DNA of 17,137 bases from JBBSEZ01 sp038239195 (lineage in GTDB: Bacteria; Planctomycetota; Planctomycetia; Gemmatales; Gemmataceae), in the NCBI GenBank assembly GCA_038239195.1, contig JBBSEZ010000198.1, positions 1 to 17,137 of the forward strand. Reading direction: 5' to 3'. Shown piece by piece: positions 5,894-12,245 of the stretch. Each line of letters begins with the position of its first letter. The stretch's first letter is position 1. The notes beneath the pieces are model-generated. The model ran no database searches. It saw only the letters and a program-made list of their open reading frames with translations, and had not been told where the DNA came from. The position numbers and the translations under genes were made by a program.

Positions 5894-7651
5894 TCAACGG
5901 GGCGAAGAGACCAGCGGCTGATCTCCCCAACCGCTCGGGGGCGAGGGGGCACGCCGGGGGCCCGTCGCCGGCCGGTCCAGCGCCGAGCGCACCGCGCGCA
6001 GCAGGCCTTCCGGCAGGAATGGCTTCGTCAATAGTTCGAAGGAATGTTGCGCCAGGTCCGGCTGCATGAAATCGGCCGACACGCGGCCGCTCATGAACAG
6101 GACGCGCACGTTGGCGTCGCGCTTGACCAGTCGGCGGGCCAGATCGACGCCCGTGACGCGCGGCATGATCACGTCGGACAGGACCAGGCGGAACGGGTCG
6201 ATCGACTGGGCCAGATACGTTTGCAGGGCGTCGTCGGCGTTGCTGACGGCATGGACGCGATACCCGGCCTGCTCCAGCGTGACCGAGACTAGCTGCAACA
6301 CCTGCGGGTCGTCGTCCACCACCAGCACCTTCTCGCCGCGCGCCTTGCGGGCCACCGCCGAGGCGGGATCGGCGCTGTTCGGCGGAGCGGCGGTCTCCGC
6401 GGCGAGGGCCGGCGCGGGGGCCGATCGGGCGGCGGGGACGAGGACGCGCGCCACCACGCCGCGCTCGACGCCGGGGTGGAGGCGCAGCCCGCCGCGGTGG
6501 GCGTGCAGGATGCCGTAGGCGATGGCGAGGCCGAAGCCTCGGCGGCGCGGCTTGCTGGTGAAGAACGATTCGGCGAACAGTCGGCGCTGCACCTCGGGGC
6601 TGAGCCCGGTGCCGGTGTCGGCGATGCAGACCTCCACGTGCGGGCCGGGGCGCGCGGCGCCGTAGAGGTCGTGGCAATCGGCCTCGGTGAGCGCGGTGAG
6701 CCGGGCGGAAATGGCGATCGACCCGGGGCCCGCGAGGGCCTCGCGGGCGTTGTCGAGCAAGGCGCCGAGGACCTGGCGCAGGTGGTCCGAATCGAGGGCC
6801 AGCGGCGGCAAGTCGTTCGGGAGGGAGACGTTCAGGGTCAACGGCGAGCCTTCCCTGGCCCCAGGGGGGCACAGCCGTTTTTCTTCCTCCGCGAGGAGGG
6901 GCGCCAGGGCACAGGCGCGCGAGCTTGTCGATTGGCGGCGAGAGAACAGGCGCAACTGGTGCGTGAACTGCGCGCCGGTCTGGGCGCCGCGGTAGACCTC
7001 GGTGAGGTAGGAGTGCAGGGGGCTCGTGGCCGGCACCTGCTGGGCCAGGGCCAGCTCGCTGAAGCCGAGAATGCCCGTTAGCACGTTGCCGAAATCGTGG
7101 GCCAGTCGGCGCGTGACCTCCGCGGCGGTCTCCATCCGTTGCTGCCGGGCCGCCAGGTCGAGCTGATCGGCCCAGCGCGGCGGTTGCACGGCGCCGCGCA
7201 GGTTACTCAACCAGCGCGACAGGGCCAGCCCAATCAGGTCGAGCGCGGCGGCCTCCTCGTCGCTCCACGTCGGGCGCTGGGCGTCCTCCACCCACAGGGC
7301 CCAGTGCGCGGCCACGTCGGGCTCGAACGTCCCGGCCGGGGCGCTCAGGGTCGCGAGGAGGTAACTGCCCCCCGCGGCACGGGGCACCCAGCAGGGCCTC
7401 TGTCCCGAATGAGCCAGCAGGGCGCTCACTTCCGTCGCGACCGGCGGCGCGGGATGGCAAGCGAGGAGTGAGGCGCCCGGCAGGCTGGCCAGGCCCGCGG
7501 CGGAGGCCGAGAAGGCGCCGGCCAACTCGGCCAGGAGCCCGCCCAGGTCGGAGTGGTCTCCGGGGGGGCGACCCAACAACCGATGGGCGAGCTCGAGAGC
7601 GGAGCGGCTCGAGCCCGACGTCGGCGGTCTGTCCGCGTGCGAGTCTTGCAT
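5894..7651 (-). CDS. Soluble hybrid histidine kinase with C-terminal receiver
   Basis: A 585-residue sensor kinase. Residues 1-165 are Ala/Leu-rich and look like a divergent GAF-type sensor; I see no transmembrane segments, so it should sense a cytoplasmic signal. The H-box RRLAHDFGNVLTGILGFSEL carries the phospho-acceptor His185, with HDFGN where HDFNN is common. The ATPase domain shows the N-box LLDNAREAL (Asn301), G1 DTGTGLS (345-351) and G2 RRGFGLAIAYGI. After an Ala/Pro linker comes a complete receiver (about 440-555): DDD 446-448, Asp493 in LVLSDVIMP, Ser521 and Lys543 in LTKPF. No Hpt domain is present, so phosphate transfer to the downstream regulator would be direct from His185 or need an Hpt protein encoded elsewhere. 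The ATG has no strong ribosome-binding site. It is cotranscribed with the regulator, by orientation and spacing. Confidence 0.92.
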   Translation of the reverse strand: MQDSHADRPPTSGSSRSALELAHRLLGRPPGDHSDLGGLLAELAGAFSASAAGLASLPGASLLACHPAPPVATEVSALLAHSGQRPCWVPRAAGGSYLLATLSAPAGTFEPDVAAHWALWVEDAQRPTWSDEEAAALDLIGLALSRWLSNLRGAVQPPRWADQLDLAARQQRMETAAEVTRRLAHDFGNVLTGILGFSELALAQQVPATSPLHSYLTEVYRGAQTGAQFTHQLRLFSRRQSTSSRACALAPLLAEEEKRLCPPGAREGSPLTLNVSLPNDLPPLALDSDHLRQVLGALLDNAREALAGPGSIAISARLTALTEADCHDLYGAARPGPHVEVCIADTGTGLSPEVQRRLFAESFFTSKPRRRGFGLAIAYGILHAHRGGLRLHPGVERGVVARVLVPAARSAPAPALAAETAAPPNSADPASAVARKARGEKVLVVDDDPQVLQLVSVTLEQAGYRVHAVSNADDALQTYLAQSIDPFRLVLSDVIMPRVTGVDLARRLVKRDANVRVLFMSGRVSADFMQPDLAQHSFELLTKPFLPEGLLRAVRSALDRPATGPRRAPSPPSGWGDQPLVSSPR

Positions 7652-7721
7652 GAAGGATGGCCCACCAGCGGCGAAGACGAAGGGCGATTCAGCGGCGCCC
7701 GAAATTCTCTTCCGGTCCGAA

Positions 7722-7751
7722 AGTCTAGGCCGCGAATTGATGCCCGGTCAA
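7722..7751 (-). promoter_or_regulatory. Possible promoter for the kinase-regulator genes
   Basis: On the minus strand TTGACC (7751-7746) is followed after 18 bases by TAGACT (7727-7722), a reasonable sigma70-like match about 70 bases upstream of the kinase ATG. It would allow transcription independent of the upstream HEAT-repeat gene. Prediction only. Confidence 0.4.
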
Positions 7752-7779
7752 ATCCGGGAGGCGAAAATGATAATTAGTC

Positions 7780-7807
7780 CTTCGTACTTCGTGCTTCGTC
7801 CTTCGCA
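7780..7807. repeat. Heptanucleotide tandem array CTTCGTN
   Basis: Four consecutive 7-base units, CTTCGTA, CTTCGTG, CTTCGTC and CTTCGCA, lie in the gap between the HEAT-repeat gene and the kinase gene. The first five bases are constant in every unit and the seventh varies. The local sequence on the left side is AT-rich (ATGATAATTAG), unlike its surroundings. Confidence 0.75.
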
Positions 7808-7830
7808 AAGAAGGGGAAAGGCGCGGCGGA

Positions 7831-9069
7831 CTACGTGGTGCCCTTGCGCGGCTGGAGTTTTTCGACCGCCGACTTGATGGCATCCTGGACGGCCCGGCGG
7901 CCGTCGCGGTCGCCGACGGCGCGGAGCTCCTTGGCGAGGGCGCCCGCCTCGGAGCCAAGGCCCTCGACGCCCAGCATGCCGAACGCCTCGATGGCGGACA
8001 CCAGCACCTCGACGTCGGCCGACTTCAGTCCGCTTCGCAGCCCCTTGAGCACCGCCTCGCGGCTGTCCTCGAAGTCCCGGCCGAGCTGGGCCACCGCGTG
8101 CATCGCCAGGCAGCGGACGTGGTTGTCCCTCTCGACCTCGTCGAGCGACTTGATCAGGGAGGGCAGGGCCGCCTTGGCCTTGGCGCCGAGGGCGTCGAGG
8201 GTGGTCACGGCGGCGCGGCGCAGGGCCTTGTGCGCCGCGTTCGCGGTCTTTTCCTTGGCGGGAGGTGCCTTTTCCTCCAGCACGGCGCCAAGCGTGCTCG
8301 CGGCGCCGGCGCCGTCCTTGCCCAGGCGCACCAGGCCTCGGGCGATGGCGGTGCGCAGCGAAAGGGGCGTTTTCCTGTCGGCCAACACCTCTTTGAGGGT
8401 GCCCAGGGCGGGCCGGCCCTCGGCGCCGAGTTGCGTCAAGGCGTGGGCGGCGTGCGTCCGCGCGAGCTCGTCGGCCTTCTTGTCGGCGAGGGCCTGTTCG
8501 AGGGCGCCGAGGGCGGGCCTGGCCTCCTTGCCCATGCGGCGCAGGGCCCCCGCGGCGGCGGTGCGCGTGCCGGCGTGCTTGTCCTTGAGGGCGCCGGCGA
8601 GGGCGCCGACCGCGCCCGAGGCGTCGGGGCCGATCTCGCCCAGCGAGGTGGCGCACGCCTCGCGCACGCCGTCGGACTTGTCCTCCTTTAGCCGATCGAC
8701 CAGAGCATTGCGGGCGGCGTCGTAGCTGGGCGGCTCTTCGACCTTGTCCTCGCGTGCCTGGGAGAAGGCGGCGGCGACGTTGCGGCCGATGGCCTTGGCG
8801 CTGGCCTGGCGCACCTTCTCGTCGTCGTCGCGCAGCGCCTTGACCAGGGCGGGCACCACCTTGGGGCTCTTCAGCTCGCCGATCAGGCCGACGATCACCG
8901 CCGCCCGCAGGCGCTGCCTGGCGTCTTTGCTCTTTTCGAGTTGAGCGACCCAGGCCGACAACTTCACGCCGCCCAGCTCGGGCTCTTTCTCCTGCGCCCG
9001 GCCGGCGGGCGGCAAGGAAAGCAGCAGCAAGGCGAACGGCAGCGACAGCACGGGCAACAGACGCGACAT
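7831..9069 (-). CDS. Secreted HEAT-repeat protein
   Basis: From the ATG at 9069 the product is 412 residues. It opens with a typical Sec signal peptide (MSRLLPVLSLPFALLLLSLP, cleavage likely after GRA near residue 25). The rest is a chain of alpha-helical HEAT-like repeats from about 45 to 405, recognisable by recurring segments such as RAAVIVGLIGELKSPKVVPA, REACATSLGEIGPDASGAVG, TAAAGALRRMGKEARPALGA and THAAHALTQLGAEGRPALGT. Such solenoids bind proteins and have no enzyme activity of their own. The frame stays open to 9342, but that extension lacks protein-like sequence and runs across a palindrome pair, so the ATG directly before the signal peptide is preferred although its ribosome-binding site is weak. 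Partner unknown; the kinase gene follows on the same strand. Confidence 0.85.
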   Translation of the reverse strand: MSRLLPVLSLPFALLLLSLPPAGRAQEKEPELGGVKLSAWVAQLEKSKDARQRLRAAVIVGLIGELKSPKVVPALVKALRDDDEKVRQASAKAIGRNVAAAFSQAREDKVEEPPSYDAARNALVDRLKEDKSDGVREACATSLGEIGPDASGAVGALAGALKDKHAGTRTAAAGALRRMGKEARPALGALEQALADKKADELARTHAAHALTQLGAEGRPALGTLKEVLADRKTPLSLRTAIARGLVRLGKDGAGAASTLGAVLEEKAPPAKEKTANAAHKALRRAAVTTLDALGAKAKAALPSLIKSLDEVERDNHVRCLAMHAVAQLGRDFEDSREAVLKGLRSGLKSADVEVLVSAIEAFGMLGVEGLGSEAGALAKELRAVGDRDGRRAVQDAIKSAVEKLQPRKGTT

Positions 9070-9104
9070 GGCGGGCCCCCGGAAGTGGGTCGATCTCCTC
9101 CCTG

Positions 9105-9133
9105 AAGATACCCGGGCGCCGAGCTCTCGGCAA
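9105..9133 (-). promoter_or_regulatory. Possible promoter of the HEAT-repeat gene
   Basis: On the minus strand TTGCCG (9133-9128) and TATCTT (9110-9105) are separated by 17 bases, 36 bases upstream of the signal-peptide ATG. Both boxes match the sigma70 consensus at 4 of 6 positions. A GGAGGAG at about 9094-9100 lies too far from the ATG (over 20 bases) to serve as its ribosome-binding site, and no start codon lies at the right distance. Confidence 0.35.
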
Positions 9134-9151
9134 GGAAACGCTCCTCTTCTC

Positions 9152-9235
9152 GGAGCGACAAGCGCCCCGCTCGTGGTGTTCGTCTGGGCGCGACCCGTAC
9201 TCGATGGCGACGACAAGTGGGGCGCTTGTCGCCAC
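9152..9235. repeat. Head-out inverted pair of REP-like palindromes (CGACAAGCG class, GGAG/GTGG heads)
   Basis: The left unit (9152-9176) has GGAG, arm CGACAAGCG, a CCC loop and the imperfect arm CGCTCGTGG. The right unit, read on the minus strand (9235-9211), has GTGG, the same CGACAAGCG, CCC and CACTTGTCG. The two units are 34 bases apart and share a 13-base perfect inverted repeat (9156-9168 with 9219-9231). The stem class is the same as at 16813-16874, but the loop is CCC instead of TCC. It lies between the divergent HEAT-repeat and PLP-enzyme genes. Confidence 0.75.
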
Positions 9236-9414
9236 GGCCGGGAAGCCGGGGCTTCGCTGCCCGATTCGCGAGTTGCTCCCCAACCCCCCGGGCCCATGAG
9301 ATGGAACGGTGACGGGGGGACAGGCAGGGATGGCTTTCCCACGAGGCCCTGCCCGCTATACTGCTCTCAGTCCTCTTTGCCACGCAACCCTCGGCCGCAC
9401 GAGGCCCTCTCCCC
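9236..9414. promoter_or_regulatory. Upstream region of the PLP-enzyme gene with a TATACT box
   Basis: No gene is seen here. TATACT at 9357-9362 is a good -10 candidate 52 bases before the ATG at 9415, but no convincing -35 hexamer lies 16-18 bases upstream, so either an activator or a different sigma factor may be needed. Confidence 0.35.
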
Positions 9415-10533
9415 ATGCCATCTCTCTACGCCATCGCCGATACCTCCGCCATCTACAGCCCCGCCCTGCTGTTCTACGCCGACCTCATCCGCCAGAACAT
9501 CGCCCGCGCCGTCGAGATGGCCGGCTCGGCCGACCGCCTGCGCCCCCACGTCAAGACGCACAAGACGCGCGAGATCGTCGCCCTCGAAGTCGCCGCGGGA
9601 GTCACCAAGCACAAGGTCGCCACCCTCGCCGAGGCGGAGATGACCGCCAGCGCCGGCGGCCGCGACGTCTTGCTCGCCTACCCCGTCGTCGGCCCCAACT
9701 GCGGGCGCCTGGCGAAGCTGATCCGCGCCTACCCCGCTTGCACGTTTTCCGTGCTGGCCGATCACCCCGCCGCCGTGGAGGCGCTCTCGCTGGCGCTGTC
9801 CGCTGAGGGCACCAGCGTGGACGTGGTGCTCGATCTCGACGTGGGCATGCACCGCACTGGCATCGCGCCCGGCCCCGCGGCCGTCGCTCTTTATGAATCG
9901 ATCGCCAGGTCGCCCGGCCTGCGCCCCGGCGGGCTACATGCCTACGACGGCCACAACCACCAGGAGAGCTTCGTCGAGCGGCAGAGCGCTGCTCTGTCCC
10001 TGTTGGAGCCGGTGATGAAACTGCGCGCCGCGCTCGACGCCAAAGGGCTCCCGACGCCGCGCCTGGTGCTGGGCGGGACGCCCACGTTCCCGGTCTTTGC
10101 CCGCCTCGACTACCCGGGGCTGGAGTGTTCCCCCGGCACGCTCATCTTGCACGACAACGGCTATGGCCGGCGCTTCGCGGACCTCGCCGCCTTCACCCCG
10201 GCGGCCCTCCTCCTGACGCGCGTCATCAGTCGCCCGACGCCGACGCGCGTGACGTTCGACCTCGGCTACAAGGCCGTCGCCAGCGATCCGCCCGCGGGGA
10301 AGCGCCTGACGCTGCTCGACGTCCCCGATTACGAGGCGGTGCTCCAGAACGAGGAGCACCTCGTGATCGAGACGCCCGCCGCCGAGCGCTACAAGCCGGG
10401 CGACGAGGCGCTCGCCATCCCGACGCACGTGTGCCCGACAGTGGCGCTGCACAGGCAGGCGTACGTGATCGACGGCGGGCGGCTGGTGGGGACCTGGGAC
10501 GTGGTGGCGCGCGATCGGGTGCTGACGTGCTGA
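9415..10533 (+). CDS. PLP-dependent D-threonine aldolase / D-serine dehydratase family enzyme
   Basis: A 372-residue fold-type III PLP enzyme (alanine-racemase-like barrel). Lys47 in RPHVKTHKT is the expected PLP-binding lysine. VLDLDVGMHRTGI (about 137-149) and the Gly-rich LVLGGTPTFPVF fit the family, as does the C-terminal metal site THVCPTVALH with His338 and Cys340. In known members, His-x-Cys binds zinc in eukaryotic-type D-serine dehydratases, while His-x-Asp binds manganese in the best-known D-threonine aldolase. This protein has His-x-Cys, so D-serine or a related D-hydroxyamino acid dehydratase activity is plausible, but aldolase activity is not excluded. It acts in the cytoplasm in D-amino-acid breakdown. 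The ATG has no clear ribosome-binding site. It lies just upstream of pyrH, which appears to have its own promoter. Confidence 0.9.
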   Translation: MPSLYAIADTSAIYSPALLFYADLIRQNIARAVEMAGSADRLRPHVKTHKTREIVALEVAAGVTKHKVATLAEAEMTASAGGRDVLLAYPVVGPNCGRLAKLIRAYPACTFSVLADHPAAVEALSLALSAEGTSVDVVLDLDVGMHRTGIAPGPAAVALYESIARSPGLRPGGLHAYDGHNHQESFVERQSAALSLLEPVMKLRAALDAKGLPTPRLVLGGTPTFPVFARLDYPGLECSPGTLILHDNGYGRRFADLAAFTPAALLLTRVISRPTPTRVTFDLGYKAVASDPPAGKRLTLLDVPDYEAVLQNEEHLVIETPAAERYKPGDEALAIPTHVCPTVALHRQAYVIDGGRLVGTWDVVARDRVLTC

Positions 10534-10566
10534 CGGCGGGCGCTCGCCGCCCCTCCGCTCGGGCCC

Positions 10567-10572
10567 TATAAT
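10567..10572 (+). promoter_or_regulatory. TATAAT -10 box, probable pyrH promoter
   Basis: A perfect TATAAT lies 34 bases after the PLP-enzyme stop codon and 115 bases before the pyrH ATG. The -35 region (TCGCCG at 17 bases) is poor. A start point 7-9 bases downstream would place the palindrome pair at 10581-10629 at the very 5' end of the transcript. Confidence 0.5.
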
Positions 10573-10580
10573 CCGACAAG

Positions 10581-10629
10581 GTAGCCCGCCGCTCCGCGGC
10601 GGGGGCACCGCGACGGAGTCGCGGACTAC
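10581..10629. repeat. Head-out pair of REP-like palindromes with two different stems
   Basis: The left unit (10581-10603) is GTAG, CCCGCCGC, TCC loop, GCGGCGGG: a perfect 8 bp stem. The right unit, read on the minus strand (10629-10608), is GTAG, T, CCGCGAC, TCC loop, GTCGCGG: a perfect 7 bp stem. The two are separated by GGCA and share head and loop but not stem sequence, unlike the other inverted pairs in the window. They lie between the TATAAT box and the pyrH start. Confidence 0.8.
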
Positions 10630-10687
10630 ATTGGCGCCCCGCGACTGTCGTCACGATCCCCGACCACCCAGCCACAGGCCTCCCCTT

Positions 10688-11440
10688 ATGGACGAGCAAG
10701 CGAGCAACGATCCGCTGAGGCCCCGCTATAGCCGGGTGGTCCTGAAGCTGAGCGGCGAGAGCTTCGGCTTCCCGGGCAAGACGAGCGGCATCAGCATCGA
10801 GGAGACGCTCAACTTCGCTCGCCAGGCCCAGCGCATCGTCAAGCGCGGCGTACAGCTCGCCATCGTCGTCGGGGGCGGCAACATCCTGCGCGGCGCGCAG
10901 TTCAGCGCCGGCGGGGAGGTCATCAAGGAGGCGACCGCCCACTACATGGGCATGCTCGCCACCGTCCTCAACGGGCTCGCCCTCCAGGAGGCGCTCGAAA
11001 GCCTCAAGTGCGAGACGCGCCTCCAGACGGCGATCCGCATGGAGAACGTCGCCGAACCGTACATCCGCCGCCGGGCCCTCCGCCACCTCGAACGCGGTCG
11101 CATCGTCATCCTCGCCGGCGGCACCGGGAGCCCGTTTGTCACCACGGACTATGCCGCCGCCCTGCGGGCCCGCGAGCTCGGCGCCGAGATCGTCCTCAAG
11201 GCGACCAAGGTCGATGGCGTCTACAGCGCCCCGCCCGAGGTCAACCCGCACGCGGTGCTCTACGACAAATTGACCTACGACCAGGTCCTCCGCGATAATC
11301 TTCGGGTGATGGACCTGGAGGCGATCAGCAGTTGCCGCGACGCGCGCCTGCCGATCCTCGTCTTCAACTTCAAGGTCGAAGGCAACATCGAACGCGCCAT
11401 CGCCGGTCACTCGATCGGCACCCTGGTCAGCGCGTCCTGA
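10688..11440 (+). CDS. pyrH: UMP kinase
   Basis: A 250-residue bacterial UMP kinase (amino-acid-kinase fold), making UDP from UMP and ATP in pyrimidine synthesis; members are hexameric and usually regulated by GTP and UTP. Visible motifs: VVLKLSGES (17-25) with Lys20, VVGGGNILRG (60-69), the UMP and catalytic region AGGTGSPFVTTDYAAALRA (143-161, where GTGNPF is commoner), KATKVDGVYS (171-180) and VMDLEAISSCRD near the end. The ATG at 10688 gives the usual family length plus a short N-terminal tail of about 14 residues; in-frame codons further upstream would extend into the palindrome region. frr follows after 42 bases, the conserved order. rpsB and tsf, which often precede pyrH, are absent here. 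Confidence 0.97.
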   Translation: MDEQASNDPLRPRYSRVVLKLSGESFGFPGKTSGISIEETLNFARQAQRIVKRGVQLAIVVGGGNILRGAQFSAGGEVIKEATAHYMGMLATVLNGLALQEALESLKCETRLQTAIRMENVAEPYIRRRALRHLERGRIVILAGGTGSPFVTTDYAAALRARELGAEIVLKATKVDGVYSAPPEVNPHAVLYDKLTYDQVLRDNLRVMDLEAISSCRDARLPILVFNFKVEGNIERAIAGHSIGTLVSAS

Positions 11441-11482
11441 TTCCTTCACCGCCGCCACCGCTGCATTGGGGGGCCTTGTATC

Positions 11483-12043
11483 ATGACGTCCGACGAAATC
11501 CTTCTGGACACCGAAGAGCGCATGGAGAAGGCGAACAACGTCTTCCGCGACGAGCTGCGCGGCTTGCGCACGGGCCGGGCCACGCCCGCGCTCGTGGACA
11601 GCCTGCGCGTCGAGTACTACGGCTCGCCGACGCCGCTCAAACAACTTGCCCAGATCAGCACCCCCGACCCGCAGCAGATCGTCATCAAGCCGTTCGACGC
11701 CAGCACGCTCAAGGACATCGAGAAGGCCATCCGCTCGAGCGACCTGGGCATGTCGCCCACCAACGACGGCAAGATGATCCGGCTGAAGGTCCCGCCCATG
11801 AGCGGCGACCAGCGCACCAAGATGGTCGCGCGCATCAAGAAGTCGGCCGAGGAAGCCAAGGTCGCCTGCCGCAACATCCGCCGCGACGGCAACAAGCACT
11901 TCGACCAGGCCGAGAAGAACAAGGAGATGACCGAGGACGACCGCGACGCCGGCAAGGAGGAGGTGCAGGTGCTCCTCAAGAAATACGAGGAGAAGGTCGC
12001 GGAGATGGCGGAGCACAAGTCGAAAGAGATCATGGAGCAATAA
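11483..12043 (+). CDS. frr: Ribosome recycling factor
   Basis: A 186-residue protein matching the standard length of RRF (about 185). With EF-G it splits post-termination ribosomes in the cytoplasm so that subunits can be reused. Diagnostic sequence includes LRGLRTGRATPALVDSLRVE (25-44), YYGSPTPLKQLAQISTPDPQ (45-64), RSSDLGMSPTNDGKMIRL (84-101), VPPMSGDQR and the RNIRRDGNK segment (130-138), followed by the long C-terminal helix ending in KSKEIMEQ. It lies 42 bases after pyrH, presumably in the same transcript. The ribosome-binding site is not a strong AGGAGG (GGGGGG lies about 8 bases upstream). A complex palindrome cluster follows its stop codon. Confidence 0.98.
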   Translation: MTSDEILLDTEERMEKANNVFRDELRGLRTGRATPALVDSLRVEYYGSPTPLKQLAQISTPDPQQIVIKPFDASTLKDIEKAIRSSDLGMSPTNDGKMIRLKVPPMSGDQRTKMVARIKKSAEEAKVACRNIRRDGNKHFDQAEKNKEMTEDDRDAGKEEVQVLLKKYEEKVAEMAEHKSKEIMEQ

Positions 12044-12085
12044 CCCCCGGGAACGAACGAAGCAGTGGTAGCGGGGTGGGCCTCA

Positions 12086-12226
12086 GGAGCGCCACGGAGG
12101 GCAGAAGACGGAACGCCACGGAGGGCAGAAGACGGAACGCCACGGAGGGCGTTCCCTACAGGTCGATTCTGTAGGGAACGCCCTCCGTGGCGTTCCTCCT
12201 GTAGGGAACGCCCTCCGTGGCGTTCC
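12086..12226. repeat. Cluster of REP-like palindromes (GGAACGCC class) between frr and the ATPase gene
   Basis: Three complete units (12134-12159 minus; 12171-12196 and 12201-12226 plus) each have GTAG, G(G)GAACGCC, a CTCCGT loop and GGCGTTCC. Two partial minus-strand units precede them with a 24-base period (starts near 12086, 12110, 12134); each keeps CGCCACGGAGGGC but ends in AGAAGAC instead of the second arm. The first two complete units form a perfect 28-base inverted repeat (12134-12161 and 12169-12196) around a 7-base loop, in tail-out orientation. The plus-strand pair repeats with a 30-base period. The large hairpin could terminate pyrH-frr transcription, although no U-tract follows. 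Confidence 0.85.
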
Positions 12227-12245
12227 TCGTTGTGAGGACTTGTCC

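Noticed and set aside
7815..7834. A further palindrome unit at the HEAT-repeat gene stop (GTAGTCCGCCGCG on the minus strand)
   Set aside because: The head resembles the GTAG family and again contains the stop codon, but no complementary second arm or TCC loop follows, so it cannot be called an element.
9070..9342. N-terminal extension of the HEAT-repeat protein
   Set aside because: The frame is open, but the extension covers a palindrome pair and a promoter-like sequence, and would bury the clear signal peptide inside the protein.
10226..12040. A 604-codon minus-strand frame across the PLP enzyme, pyrH and frr
   Set aside because: It is antisense to three confidently identified genes and has no ribosome-binding site or recognisable domain.
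12086..12226. CRISPR-like array of 24-30 base repeats
   Set aside because: Units are themselves palindromes in both orientations with no unique spacers of regular length and no cas genes nearby.
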